Assembly (NCBI GenBank): GCA_031407985.1
Contig: JANOJB010000340.1
Location: 1-64,000, forward strand
Origin: FEN-1088 sp031407985
Lineage (GTDB): Bacteria; Myxococcota_A; Polyangia; Fen-1088
DNA: 64,000 nt
Direction: 5' to 3'
Below the pieces are notes generated by a model that was not told the origin of the DNA, searched no databases, and was given only the letters and a program-made list of their open reading frames with translations. Shown here piece after piece: positions 1 through 9,076 of the stretch. The stretch's first letter is position 1; the number at the start of each line of letters is the position of its first letter. The position numbers were made by a program, and so were the translations under genes.

Positions 1-90
1 CCTCCGCGCCATCAACGGCCTCCGCGCCATCAACGGCCTCCGCGCCATCAACGGCCTCCGCGCCATCAACGGCCTCTCCACCATGAACGG
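1..90. repeat. 18-bp tandem repeat at the window edge
   Basis: Four perfect copies of the 18-mer CCTCCGCGCCATCAACGG (1-72) are followed by one diverged copy (73-90). The period is a multiple of three, so the array is probably coding. On the minus strand one open frame reads PLMARR repeats and continues upstream to about 250; on the plus strand another reads LRAING repeats and stops at a TAG near 172. Both share the same wobble positions and similar GC bias, so the strand cannot be decided. The array is cut by the window start. Confidence 0.85.
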
Positions 91-281
91 CCTCGCGTCC
101 ACGCCGGCTCCTTCCTTGTGGATCGCCAACGGAATCGATCCCAGCAAATCGCTGGCCTCGGCGGCGACGCGGTAGTACCAGTCGCTTGCGGCCTCCGCCG
201 CTCGCGGTCTCAAACGACAACGACCCCCGGCGCCAAGGTGCACGGGGGTTGTTCTCGTTTTGGGGCATGATGGAGTTCACC
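91..281. other. Edge region, possible end or start of a truncated gene
   Basis: Between the repeat and the first clear start at 282 there are two competing partial frames. The minus frame (about 213 down to 1, possible TTG start at 213) contains a run ASDWYYRVAAEASDLLG that looks protein-like. The plus frame ends in IDPSKSLASAATR and a TAG near 172. No promoter is obvious. The window edge prevents a call. Confidence 0.3.
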
Positions 282-1361
282 ATGCGTTGTCTTCTCAAAC
301 GGCCCTCTCGCCTTCGCTGGCCTCCCCCGATCACGCCGGCGCTGATGACCATGGCATTCCTGGCGATCGCGCCCCGCCCGGCGTCGGGAGGCGACACCGC
401 CCGCCAGTTGAGCGACGCCGGTCCCATGACCGAGTTGAAGGCGATGTTGCTGAAGTACGTCGCCCGCTGCGCGCTGGACCCGTCACAACATCTGGACGCG
501 GGCCCCACGGCCCCCGCCACGCAGTTCCCTGGATCACTGGGGCTGGCGCCCGAATGGCTGTCCGGAACCTGCACGGGCGACTGCCAGGAACGCGTGTCGT
601 CGTGCCTGATTTCGCTGGTCAACCGCACGGGCAAACATGTCGACCTCAGCATGACCAGCGCGGCGCCCAGCATGCTGGCGCGTCTGGCACCGAACGCGAA
701 TGACCTGGATTATCCGCATCAGGAAGGTGCCTTCTTCGGCAACGTGTGGACCGACCAAACATTCACCTGCCAGGGCACCGGCGTCCGTATGGCCCCACAA
801 AGCAAACGGTTTTGTGCGGCCCAGCCGGCCACCTGTTCGGCCGGCGGCGCGGCAATCGTCGACGTCGGGCCATGCGCCGATGCCTGCGAGATGAAGTGTT
901 TTTCAGTGGGTCCCCGTGAACAGGATCAGCGCTGCACCGCCGTGTCCTGCCGGGATCCGGGTGGTCGCGTGTGGCTGCACCCCATCACGATTCTGCTGAA
1001 GAACCAGATCGCCGCCGCCAACGCGGATCGCGTCAGCGCGATGGAGGTGGCAGACGACGGCCTGATTCCGCGCGCCGCCCGCGCCAGCGCGACGTTCGAC
1101 CTGGTGGACTTCGGCGCCGCCCCTGGCTCCGTGACGCGGATGTGGGTTGGCCTGAGCGGCGCCACGACCGGCACCCGTATCGAAGCCTGGCTGGGCGAAT
1201 CGCGACGTCTGGGCGCCGCGATCGTTAAAGATGCGGCGACACCGCCATCGCGCATCGAGATTCCCCTGTCAGCCGCCAAACTAGCGGGGCCGAACCGAAT
1301 CGTTCTACGCGTCCACGGCGGGCGGCGCGCCGGGAAGATCACCAGCGTCGAACTTCGCTGA
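282..1361 (+). CDS. Exported Cys-rich hypothetical protein
   Basis: Predicted 359-residue protein of unknown function. The frame is open from 186, but I start at ATG 282 because GGAG lies seven bases upstream and translation from there begins with Arg/Lys residues followed by a hydrophobic stretch, as in a signal peptide. The middle third (about residues 85-215) holds many cysteines in spaced pairs (SGTCTGDC, PCADACEMKC), suggesting a disulfide-stabilised extracytoplasmic domain. The C-terminal third is Ala/Arg/Val-rich and may form a beta-sandwich. It is tail-to-tail with the next gene, whose stop codon directly abuts. No family recognised. Confidence 0.75.
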   Translation: MRCLLKRPSRLRWPPPITPALMTMAFLAIAPRPASGGDTARQLSDAGPMTELKAMLLKYVARCALDPSQHLDAGPTAPATQFPGSLGLAPEWLSGTCTGDCQERVSSCLISLVNRTGKHVDLSMTSAAPSMLARLAPNANDLDYPHQEGAFFGNVWTDQTFTCQGTGVRMAPQSKRFCAAQPATCSAGGAAIVDVGPCADACEMKCFSVGPREQDQRCTAVSCRDPGGRVWLHPITILLKNQIAAANADRVSAMEVADDGLIPRAARASATFDLVDFGAAPGSVTRMWVGLSGATTGTRIEAWLGESRRLGAAIVKDAATPPSRIEIPLSAAKLAGPNRIVLRVHGGRRAGKITSVELR

Positions 1362-2174
1362 TCAAAACCGGCGATCCAGACCCAGCGTCACCGTGGGGCC
1401 GGTCGCCCACGCGGCGTCCTCGCACGGGGTCGGGTCGTTGTACTGACAGGGGAAGCGATCCAGAACCCACGCAATACCCAGGCCCCCACGCACGGTCCAG
1501 GTCCCACGCGCGCCGCGCGGCCCCAGATGGTGGGCGATACCCACAGTGCCGAAAAGCCACGCGTCGAAACTGAACCCGCCGTCGAATACCAAAGCGACGC
1601 GCGGGTGCAACGGAACCTCAAACGTCGTCGCCAGGCTGGACACCCCAACCACGACCTGCCCCGTGTAGTAATTGCGAACGATCGCGTAGGTCAGATCCAC
1701 ACGGACGTTAAGACCGTCAAGCGCCCCCAGCCGAAGTCCCGCCGCCAGCGAATAGCCACCCGACCCAAAGCGCCGGTAGCGCCCGCCTGCGCTTATTCCC
1801 AGCTCGACGAAGTCGGTGGCGAACGCCCCACCCAGGCGCGCGTGGGTGATCATGCCGGCCCCGTCGGGCTCGACCGCAAGCGCAAGCGGTGCCACGACGG
1901 CAAAGACCTTCAGCGGCGCCCGCGCGAAATAGTGTTCAATCGCGAAATCGTTGATCGCGCCCCAGCCGGGTCCCAACATGTTGAAGAAGGGGCGCACGTT
2001 GGCGACGGCCCTGCTGGTTCCGCGTTGCAGCGGCGGCGCCAGCAACGATCCCTCGTCGGCGCGCGCGGCCGCCGAAATCAGAAGCGCGAACGCCAAGACC
2101 GACGCCGGCGCCAGCATCGGCACAACCAGCCCCGCCCGACAACACCCGGCGGCGGTGACGTCGGCTACCGCCAT
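1362..2174 (-). CDS. Exported barrel-like hypothetical protein
   Basis: Predicted 270-residue exported protein. The start is ATG 2174, sharing one base with the stop of the upstream phosphoesterase gene (TGATG), so the two are probably translationally coupled. An N-terminal hydrophobic segment ending ISAAARA looks like a signal peptide. The rest alternates Gly and aromatic residues (GGRYRRFGSGGYSLAAGLRLG, RNYYTGQ, GGFSFDAWLFG) and ends in Arg-Phe, which fits an outer-membrane beta-barrel. The C-terminal Phe is typical of such proteins, but no specific family is recognised. A longer frame to 2678 is open but antisense-like and was not used. Confidence 0.7.
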   Translation of the reverse strand: MAVADVTAAGCCRAGLVVPMLAPASVLAFALLISAAARADEGSLLAPPLQRGTSRAVANVRPFFNMLGPGWGAINDFAIEHYFARAPLKVFAVVAPLALAVEPDGAGMITHARLGGAFATDFVELGISAGGRYRRFGSGGYSLAAGLRLGALDGLNVRVDLTYAIVRNYYTGQVVVGVSSLATTFEVPLHPRVALVFDGGFSFDAWLFGTVGIAHHLGPRGARGTWTVRGGLGIAWVLDRFPCQYNDPTPCEDAAWATGPTVTLGLDRRF

Positions 2175-3649
2175 CAGCCCACCAGCTTGACCGCTTCCAG
2201 TTCCTGGGCGTGGCGCAGCCAGCTTCCGAATCGCTCCTCGGTCGATCGCGGATCCACGAACTCCCTCGGGACGCCGCCGTCGTTCAGAATCTGTTCCACC
2301 TCGCCCTGACTGGATGCATTCGCGCCCACGGTGTCCGCGCACGCGGCCGACAGCTCGACCATCGGTAGTCGTGGGGGCGCGCAAGACTGGCCGACCCGCG
2401 CCGGATCGATGCAGCTCGCCAGATCGTTGGCCGCCTCCATGCGCGGTCCCATGCTTTGAATGCCAAAACGCGTCGCCAACGTGGCGGCGATCGACGCGTG
2501 GTCGAATTGCGTCGAGACCACCTGTCCGCTCCACACCGTCGGACCGACGACAAAGGCCGGTACGCGGAAGCCAAGCTGCGCGAAGTCCGGGCGCGCGTCG
2601 ACCGTGCAGGGTGGCGGCACATGGTCGAAGTACCCACCATGCTCGTCGTACATGATGACCAGCAATGTGCGCGACCACTGCGGGCTTTCCGCCAATGCGC
2701 GGTAGATGCTGGCCAGAAAAGCCTCGGACACGCGAATGTCCTTCATCGGGTATCCGTCGGTGACCTTGAAATCGGGATCAATGACCGACAGCGCGGGAAG
2801 CTGGCCGGTGCGCGCATCGCGAAAGAAGTCCTCGATGCCCCCCGACTGATAGGGCGTGTTGCCCGACAACGACTGACCCGGGAAAGCCACCGTACTCCAC
2901 AACACGGGGCCAGCCGCATATTGCTTGACGCTGCGGCACTTCAGCGCCATGCGGTCCCAGATGGTCGGTGGCGTGTTCAGCCACAGTGGCCGGTTTTCGC
3001 GCCGGCCACCGGACGTCGCCGCGTGCAGATAAAAGCGATTGGGCCAGGTCTGGCCCATGAACGACGAAAACCAGCGATCACAAACCGTGAAATTGTCGGC
3101 CAGGGCATACTGGAACGGCAGCTGATCGCGCGACAGGTAACTCATGACCTCGGCCTGTCCGTGCCCCGCGTTGACGCGAACGAAAGCGTCGTTCAGGCCA
3201 CCGTTCCAGGTCTGCCGCACGAATTCCCAGCCATGCAGCGGATTGACTGTGCCGTCCCCCCTTCCAGGCATCCGCGCCGTCACGACCGGGCGGCCATCCA
3301 GATCCAGGTTGAATTCCCCACCGACCAAGCCGTCGATCCGATCGCGCGACGGGTAGTAACGGTCGGTGCGCAGTGAGCCAATGAGATGATCGAATGATCG
3401 ATTCTCCATCATGACGACGACCAGCGTATCGATCGACGACAACAACGCATGCGCCATCGGATCGCGTCCCTTCGCGATATCCGGCATCCGTCGGCTGTCA
3501 GGCGAAAGGGAGCACTCCTCGACCAACGTCGGCGGAAAACCACAGGCAGGCAATCCCCCCAGGCCGATACCCATACCCAACTGTCCGAACTGCTTCAGTG
3601 CTTCGCGCCGCGATGGTGATGAGGGTATCGAACGATGACGCCTGCTCAT
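2174..3649 (-). CDS. Phospholipase C-type phosphoesterase
   Basis: Predicted 491-residue member of the bacterial phosphoesterase family that includes phospholipase C and acid phosphatase AcpA (PF04185). These enzymes hydrolyse phosphodiester or phosphomonoester bonds outside the cytoplasm. The family signature VVVMMENRSFDHLIG is near residue 75, and the second metal-site motif MYDEHGGYFDHVPPP is near residue 330. The N-terminus has paired arginines (SRREALKQ) followed by a Gly-rich hydrophobic stretch and Cys, giving a Tat-like or lipoprotein signal. The gene overlaps the downstream barrel-like gene by one base. Substrate cannot be told from sequence. Confidence 0.88.
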   Translation of the reverse strand: MSRRHRSIPSSPSRREALKQFGQLGMGIGLGGLPACGFPPTLVEECSLSPDSRRMPDIAKGRDPMAHALLSSIDTLVVVMMENRSFDHLIGSLRTDRYYPSRDRIDGLVGGEFNLDLDGRPVVTARMPGRGDGTVNPLHGWEFVRQTWNGGLNDAFVRVNAGHGQAEVMSYLSRDQLPFQYALADNFTVCDRWFSSFMGQTWPNRFYLHAATSGGRRENRPLWLNTPPTIWDRMALKCRSVKQYAAGPVLWSTVAFPGQSLSGNTPYQSGGIEDFFRDARTGQLPALSVIDPDFKVTDGYPMKDIRVSEAFLASIYRALAESPQWSRTLLVIMYDEHGGYFDHVPPPCTVDARPDFAQLGFRVPAFVVGPTVWSGQVVSTQFDHASIAATLATRFGIQSMGPRMEAANDLASCIDPARVGQSCAPPRLPMVELSAACADTVGANASSQGEVEQILNDGGVPREFVDPRSTEERFGSWLRHAQELEAVKLVG

Positions 3650-3903
3650 GACCGATCACTAGTGTTGTCCCGAAACCGCGAACGACAAGCCTCCCGTTTG
3701 CATTTTTGCGCGGAATCTTCGAAACACGCGGCGAAAACCTTGCGTGACGGAAACCGCGCGCGGATCGCGCGCGCACCACCGATCGCGATCGCCCGCATCC
3801 GTTGCCGACGCGGCCCGAACGAATGGTTTGCGGCCCTGGCAGCGCGAACCGTAATTCTTGCGCGATCGCGGCGGCTGCTTCCCACCGCGCGGCAAGACCG
3901 GCA

Positions 3904-3919
3904 AGGCACGGCCTTTGCT
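3904..3919 (+). promoter_or_regulatory. Candidate sigma-54 (-24/-12) promoter for the stress operon
   Basis: AGGCACGGCCTTTGCT places GG (3905-3906) ten bases before GC (3917-3918), with CACG after the GG and TTT before the GC. It differs from the consensus TGGCACG-N4-TTGCW only at the first base. The predicted transcription start is about 3930. That is too close to ATG 3933 for a leader but leaves 21 bases before GTG 3951, which has GGGA upstream. Confidence 0.6.
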
Positions 3920-3950
3920 GACCCTTCCCGGCATGTTGGGATCAGCGAAT

Positions 3951-4280
3951 GTGACCGTTTCGGTCGTCCTGCTGGCGCTGGTGGTCGGGGTGTTGTTGCC
4001 CGTCCTGGTGCAGGTGTTCGTCACCCTCCGAACGTTGCAGCGGATCGCGCTCACGATCGACAAACGCATGGATCGCACACTGGGCGAGCTGTCCAGTCTG
4101 ACGACGCGGTTTGAGCGCGCGCCCGGCAACCACCAGACGGCGGCGGCGATCGGTGCCGCTGTCGCGCCCGCGATCGTCGCGGCGATTCAAGCATTCCGCC
4201 ATCGAGAGCACGATCCGGCGGAGCCGGAATCCACCACCCCCGCGAACGGTGCTCGCGCGGAGAAGGAGGTGCGTCCATGA
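3951..4280 (+). CDS. Small membrane-anchored hypothetical protein
   Basis: Predicted 109 residues. One transmembrane helix spans about residues 4-26 (Val/Leu-rich), followed by a polar, probably cytoplasmic or coiled stretch and an Ala-rich segment, resembling small DUF948-like membrane proteins, though the family is not certain. The frame is open from 3858 and ATG 3933 is possible; I chose GTG 3951 because the predicted sigma-54 start site is at about 3930 and a GGGA ribosome-binding site precedes it. The last four bases overlap the universal stress protein start (ATGA), so the two are co-translated. Confidence 0.6.
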   Translation: MTVSVVLLALVVGVLLPVLVQVFVTLRTLQRIALTIDKRMDRTLGELSSLTTRFERAPGNHQTAAAIGAAVAPAIVAAIQAFRHREHDPAEPESTTPANGARAEKEVRP

Positions 4281-5686
4281 CTCCAGGTAAACAGATTCTG
4301 GTCGCGACGGATTTTTCGACCAACGGAGAGCGCGCCGCCGACTGGGCCGCGGCGCTGGGACATCTGCGCGGCGACAGCATCTGCTTGTTGCACGTCTTCG
4401 AACCACCCAGCGTGACGGTTCCCGAACTGGCGCTGGATCCCCGGTACGACAAGGAATTGCAACAGGGCGCCGTTGCCAAGCTGGCGGCCGCCGCCGCGGC
4501 GCTGCGTGCGCGGGGCGTCGCCGTCGAGGAGCGCCTGGAGATCGGATCTCCACCGGCGCACGTCATCGCGGAGGTCGCCGTCAAGATGACTCCCGATCTG
4601 GTCGTGCTGGGCAGTCACGGCCGACGCCCGCTGCCCCGCCTGTTGATGGGCAGCGTGGCGGAGGGGGCCCTGCTGCGCATCAATCAGCCGGTTCTGGTCG
4701 TTCCCGAGAAGACCGGCACCGGCGAGACCCGGAACGCGCCCGCCGAACGTCGCTGGCGCGTCGCCGTGGGAATCGACGCGTCGAACAGCAGCGCGGCGGC
4801 GATCGACTGGGTACGCCAGCTTCGTCGAACCGTCGCCTGCGACGTGATCTTCATTCACCTGTACTGGCCCGCCGCTGAATACGCCCGGTTCGGCCTCCCG
4901 GGTCCGCGGAGTCTCTTCGAATCCGACCCCACAACCGTCGCGTTGCTTGAGAAAAACCTCGCTCCTCTGATCGGCCCCCTGCCCGGCGGTGGCGAGGTTA
5001 CGGTCCGCATCCTGCCCAACTGGGGTTCGACCGGCGAGCGACTGGTCGAAGAAGCAGCGAACGCGGACGCGGACCTTCTGGTTCTCGGCACGCATCATCG
5101 GCATGGCTTGTCGCGCCTGTGGCATGGATCCACCGTCCCTCCCGCCCTGCATAAGGCTGCACAACCCGCCTTGGCGCTGCCCGTTTTGTGCGTCTCGGCT
5201 GTCCCGCAACCGAAACCCGCGCGGGCCATTCCTCGTCTGCGCAGCGTCCTGGCGGCAACCGACCTGTCCGACCTGGGTAATCAGGCCATTGCCCACGCCT
5301 ATGCCCTGGTGCGGGCGACGGAGCACGGCGCCGTGCACCTGCTTTACGTGCACGAACGCGCCCTGCCACGTCCCGCCTACGCCTACGCGCCCGAATCCGA
5401 GGGGGCACTGACAGCCGGCGAGGAGCGCGGGCTGCGCGCCCGGCTGCTGGCGCTGGTCCCACCGGAGACCGCTGAGCTGGGCATCGCGACCGACGTCACC
5501 ATCGTTGACGGAGGCGAAGCGGCCGAGGTGATCTGCCAAACCGCGACCCGTCTGGGCGCGGACGTGATTTCCCTCGCCTCGCATGGACGCGGCGGGCTGG
5601 GGCGCGCCGTGCTGGGATCGGTGGCGGCGCGGGTTCTACACCGGGCGGATCGGCCGGTCTTTGTCGTGCGTCACCCCGCGGAATGA
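4277..5686 (+). CDS. Triple-domain universal stress protein
   Basis: Predicted 469-residue protein made of three consecutive UspA domains (about 1-150, 155-305, 315-468). UspA domains bind ATP or act as stress-responsive dimers. Domain 1 keeps the ATP motif G-2x-G-9x-G-S (GSHGRRPLPRLLMGS). Domain 2 has lost the second Gly (GTHHRHGLSRLWHGS), and domain 3 begins with Ala (ASHGRGGLGRAVLGS). Single and double UspA proteins are the norm; three in one chain is less common. It lies behind a candidate sigma-54 promoter and ahead of a protoglobin sensor kinase, which fits a low-oxygen or energy-stress role (inference). Confidence 0.9.
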   Translation: MTPGKQILVATDFSTNGERAADWAAALGHLRGDSICLLHVFEPPSVTVPELALDPRYDKELQQGAVAKLAAAAAALRARGVAVEERLEIGSPPAHVIAEVAVKMTPDLVVLGSHGRRPLPRLLMGSVAEGALLRINQPVLVVPEKTGTGETRNAPAERRWRVAVGIDASNSSAAAIDWVRQLRRTVACDVIFIHLYWPAAEYARFGLPGPRSLFESDPTTVALLEKNLAPLIGPLPGGGEVTVRILPNWGSTGERLVEEAANADADLLVLGTHHRHGLSRLWHGSTVPPALHKAAQPALALPVLCVSAVPQPKPARAIPRLRSVLAATDLSDLGNQAIAHAYALVRATEHGAVHLLYVHERALPRPAYAYAPESEGALTAGEERGLRARLLALVPPETAELGIATDVTIVDGGEAAEVICQTATRLGADVISLASHGRGGLGRAVLGSVAARVLHRADRPVFVVRHPAE

Positions 5687-5716
5687 CCAGCGCCGTCAGG
5701 GTTGGAGGGCGAATCA

Positions 5717-6928
5717 GTGACGATCCCGCCTGTGATAAGAATCCAGTTGGTGCCCGGTCAAACCTTCTTCGAGTCAATCAAGGGATACGTCGGATTCGAC
5801 GACGGGTCGACCGCATTGCTGCGTCGTTTTCACCCCGCGGCGGAAGGGCATTTCCACCCCATCATCGACGACTTCTATGCGGCGATTCAGAGTCACCCAG
5901 GAGCCAGCGCGTCCATCACCGGTGGTGACGCCCAGATCCAGCGTCTGAAACAGACGCTGGTCAGCTGGATGCACGATCTTCTGCGCGGCCCCCACGACGA
6001 GGTCTATTTCGAAAAGCGCGCACGCATCGGACGGATGCACGTGCGCATCGATCTGCCGCAGTCGTACATGTTGACGGCAATGAATCGGATCCGCGTGCAA
6101 CTGGTCGAGGTCGCGCGTGAGCACCTGGCCGACGATCCGTCACGGTCGGTGGCCACCACGCGGGCCCTTCATCAGATCCTGGACCTGGAACTGGCCATCA
6201 TGCTGGAGACCTACCGCGAGGATCTGCTGGTCAAGAACCGCACCGCCGAACGCCTGTCGACCATCGGCCAATTCGCGGCGGGCATCGGTCACGAACTGCG
6301 CAACCCCCTGGGCGTGATCGAATCGTCGGTGTATCTGCTGCGGCAGCACCTGACCCGGGACCATGTCGCCGATCCGCGCATCACCCGGCACCTGGACAAG
6401 ATCAACGCCGAGGTGCAAAGGTCCAGCAAGACCATCACGGAGCTGCTGGAGTTGGCGCGCAGCCGTGCTCCCCGGCGCCAGATCACCAGCGTGCGCGCGT
6501 TGGTGATCTCCGCGATCGGCGCCGCGCAATTGCCGGGTCACGTGGAGGTGACGACGCTGACCCAACCCGATGCCGACATCACGATCAACGCCGATCCCGA
6601 CCAGATCGTGCGGGTGTTGACCAACCTGTTCATCAACGCCAGCCAGGCCATGGCCGGCGCGGGACACATCGTCGTCGAGGGTGAGCGCGCCGGGCCTGCT
6701 ACCATCTTGCGTGTGCACGACGATGGCCCCGGGATTCCGGCCGATGTCCGCCCCCGGATCTTCGAGGCGCTGTTCACGACCAAGTCCAGGGGAACGGGGC
6801 TGGGGCTGGCGCTGTGCCGCCGGATCGTCGAGGCCCATGGCGGAACCATCGCGCTTTCACCCTCCACGCAAGGCGCGTCGTTCGTGGTCACGGTGCCCGA
6901 CACCGATTCGTTTGGACGTCCCTCGTGA
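5717..6928 (+). CDS. Protoglobin-coupled sensor histidine kinase
   Basis: Predicted 403 residues. The first ~165 resemble protoglobin / globin-sensor domains: an all-helical region with RIGRMHVRIDLPQSYM, where the His is the likely proximal haem ligand. A HisKA domain follows (H-box GIGHELRNPLGVIESS, about residue 192), then an HATPase domain with N box NLFINASQAM, DDGPGIP and GTGLGLALCRRIV. Haem binding would let it sense O2, NO or redox state. I chose GTG 5717 over TTG 5702 because GGAGGG lies seven bases before it. The stop overlaps the next start (GTGA). No transmembrane segment is seen, so it is cytoplasmic. Confidence 0.88.
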   Translation: MTIPPVIRIQLVPGQTFFESIKGYVGFDDGSTALLRRFHPAAEGHFHPIIDDFYAAIQSHPGASASITGGDAQIQRLKQTLVSWMHDLLRGPHDEVYFEKRARIGRMHVRIDLPQSYMLTAMNRIRVQLVEVAREHLADDPSRSVATTRALHQILDLELAIMLETYREDLLVKNRTAERLSTIGQFAAGIGHELRNPLGVIESSVYLLRQHLTRDHVADPRITRHLDKINAEVQRSSKTITELLELARSRAPRRQITSVRALVISAIGAAQLPGHVEVTTLTQPDADITINADPDQIVRVLTNLFINASQAMAGAGHIVVEGERAGPATILRVHDDGPGIPADVRPRIFEALFTTKSRGTGLGLALCRRIVEAHGGTIALSPSTQGASFVVTVPDTDSFGRPS

Positions 6929-7671
6929 CTCAGCTTGCGGGTACGATCCTGGTCGTCGACGACAACGCCGCCTTGGCGGAGAATCTGGCGGAGATCCTGG
7001 GCGATGTCGGCTATCGGGCCGCGGTGGCCGACTCGGCCGAGGCTGCGCTGGACACCATCGGCCGGGGCGACGTCGCCGCGCTGATCACGGACTACCGGTT
7101 ACCCGGTCTCAACGGCGCGCAATTGATCTCCGAGATCCGCCGCCGCGGCATCAACATCCCCGCCGTTGTCATCAGCGCCCATACCGATCCCAAAACCATC
7201 GCGCTGGCCCGAAGCGCCGGAGCCCTGGACGTCTTGGCCAAACCCATCAACATCGGCCACCTGATATCCGTGGTCGAGGATCTCGGCAACGATGGGACGA
7301 CGGTCCTGTTGGTGGAGGACAACGCCGTGCTGGCCGAAAACCTGTCGGAGGTGTTGCGGTTGGCGGGTTACCAGGTGGTTCTTGGAACCAGCGTCGCCGA
7401 CGTTCTGTCGCGCCCGGGGCGGCCGCGCGTGGCGATCGTCGACTATCACCTGCCCGATGGATCAGGCGTCGACCTGGCCCAACTGCTGACCGCGCGCGAT
7501 CCACGGGTCCAGATTCTGTTTGTCTCCGGATACCACGACGATCTTCTCAAGCAGCTCAAAGGCCCGCTGACCGACGCTGCCCACATGGACAAACCTCTCG
7601 ACCTATCTCGATTGCTCGCCTGGGTGGCGGGCGCCGTGTCTCATGGACAAACCGCGCGTTCTGGTCGTTGA
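6925..7671 (+). CDS. Two-receiver response regulator without output domain
   Basis: Predicted 248 residues consisting of two receiver domains in tandem. Receiver 1 (about 5-118) has DD near the N-terminus, the phosphoacceptor in ITDYRLPG and a KP motif (LAKPIN). Receiver 2 (about 125-240) has ED, phosphoacceptor in IVDYHLPDGSG and DKPLDL. No DNA-binding or enzymatic domain follows, so it probably relays or buffers phosphate. GTG 6925 overlaps the upstream kinase stop. Both receivers share an N-terminal LAENLxE signature with the receiver of the next gene, indicating local duplication. The 3' end overlaps the next gene by 29 bases. Confidence 0.9.
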   Translation: MTQLAGTILVVDDNAALAENLAEILGDVGYRAAVADSAEAALDTIGRGDVAALITDYRLPGLNGAQLISEIRRRGINIPAVVISAHTDPKTIALARSAGALDVLAKPINIGHLISVVEDLGNDGTTVLLVEDNAVLAENLSEVLRLAGYQVVLGTSVADVLSRPGRPRVAIVDYHLPDGSGVDLAQLLTARDPRVQILFVSGYHDDLLKQLKGPLTDAAHMDKPLDLSRLLAWVAGAVSHGQTARSGR

Positions 7672-9055
7672 CGACGACACCGCCCTGGCGGAAAACCTGG
7701 CCGAGATCGTCGGCACGCTGGACGTCGTGGTCGAGGTGGTCGCGACGACCGCCGCCGCGGTCGGCCGGATGGCCACGGGTTCAACCGATCTGGCGCTGGT
7801 CGACATCCGGCTGCCCGACGGCAGCGGCATCGATCTGATCCCCAAGCTACGGGCTTTGGACCCCCTGGTCCAGGTTGTTCTGATCACCGGCGACGCCACC
7901 GTCGAAAGCGCGATCGCGGCGGTGCGTGGCGGCGCGTTCTCGTACATCGTCAAACCCTTTTCGGCTCCCGATCTGCTGGACGTCGCCAGGCGCGCGCTGG
8001 ACCAGGTCGCCGCGATGCGCGAGCGGGAGCGGTTGCGCGTCGATCTGGAACGTTCCGAACACAGGCACCGCGAGCTGGTGGACGCCGTTCCGACATTCGT
8101 CGCGGCACTGGATGCGTCCGGACGGATCAGCGTCTGGAACCAACACCTGGAAAAGGTGACCGGCTATTCGCGCACCGAGATGCTTGGCCGTACCGGCCAC
8201 GAGCTGATCCGCGGCGAGGGTGTGCGCGCGTTGCCGGTCAAGACGGGCAACGAGCGTATGGTGCGCTGGGAGTTGGCGCGAGTCAGTCACGGTACGGGGG
8301 ACGACCACGCCGTCTATGCGGTCGGCATCGACATCACCGAGGAGCAACACCTGTTGCGCCGGATGCTGCGCGCCGAGCGCCTGGCAGCCATCGGAACCCT
8401 GGCCGCGGGCTTGGCGCACGAAGTTCGCAATCCCCTGAACTCGGCCACCTTGCAGCTTCAGGTGTTGCGCCGGCGCATGGAACGCGGCGACTCCAGCCCG
8501 GAAACCTGCAAGCCGATCGTCGAATTGATTGACGAAGAAATCAAACGCCTTGAGCGTCTGGTCGGCGAGTTCCTGGCGTTCGTGCATCCCCGTCCCCTGG
8601 ATCTGAAACCCACCGATATCGCGGATTTGTGTCAGAGCGTCTTGGTCTTCCTGCAACCCGAGGCGGAAGCCGCCGGCGTCAGCGTCGAAACCGTTTTCGC
8701 CACCGAGCTGCCGCCCATGTCCGCCGATCCCGAGCGGCTGCGCCAGGTGGTCCTGAACCTGGTGCGCAACGCCCTGGAGGCGATGCCCCACGGCGGCACG
8801 CTGGCCGTTCGCACGCGCACGACCGACCACCACATCGAGATCGATATCGAGGACACGGGTCTCGGATTCGCCGACGAAACGCCGATCTTCGACGCCTTCT
8901 TCACGACCAAACCCAAGGGCACGGGCCTTGGCCTCAGCATCGTGCACCGAATCATCACCGATCACGGGGGCACGGTTCGCGTTGTCTCCCAGCCCGGGCG
9001 CACCTGCTTCACGATCTCGCTGCCCGCGGGCACGGCGGGACTGGCGCGGTCGTAG
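7643..9055 (+). CDS. Receiver-PAS hybrid histidine kinase
   Basis: Predicted 470 residues. Domain order: receiver (about 5-120; DDD acid patch, phosphoacceptor in LVDIRLPDGSG, KPF), PAS (about 140-235), HisKA (GLAHEVRNPLNSATLQLQ, near residue 260) and HATPase (NLVRNALEAMPHGG, EDTGLGFAD, GTGLGLSIVHRI). A receiver ahead of the kinase core suggests that it is itself controlled by phosphorylation, perhaps from the protoglobin kinase through the two-receiver protein. It starts inside the preceding gene and ends 21 bases from the convergent NtrC-type regulator, its most likely partner (inference). Confidence 0.9.
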   Translation: MDKPRVLVVDDDTALAENLAEIVGTLDVVVEVVATTAAAVGRMATGSTDLALVDIRLPDGSGIDLIPKLRALDPLVQVVLITGDATVESAIAAVRGGAFSYIVKPFSAPDLLDVARRALDQVAAMRERERLRVDLERSEHRHRELVDAVPTFVAALDASGRISVWNQHLEKVTGYSRTEMLGRTGHELIRGEGVRALPVKTGNERMVRWELARVSHGTGDDHAVYAVGIDITEEQHLLRRMLRAERLAAIGTLAAGLAHEVRNPLNSATLQLQVLRRRMERGDSSPETCKPIVELIDEEIKRLERLVGEFLAFVHPRPLDLKPTDIADLCQSVLVFLQPEAEAAGVSVETVFATELPPMSADPERLRQVVLNLVRNALEAMPHGGTLAVRTRTTDHHIEIDIEDTGLGFADETPIFDAFFTTKPKGTGLGLSIVHRIITDHGGTVRVVSQPGRTCFTISLPAGTAGLARS

Positions 9056-9076
9056 CGTTCGATCGGGTCGCGATGC

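Noticed and set aside
1..90. Possible CRISPR array
   Set aside because: Units are contiguous 18-mers without spacers; this is a simple coding tandem repeat.
1362..2678. 438-residue open frame extending the barrel-like protein upstream
   Set aside because: The extra part is antisense to the phosphoesterase gene and Arg-rich, as expected of shadow frames in GC-rich DNA; ATG 2174 explains the protein better.
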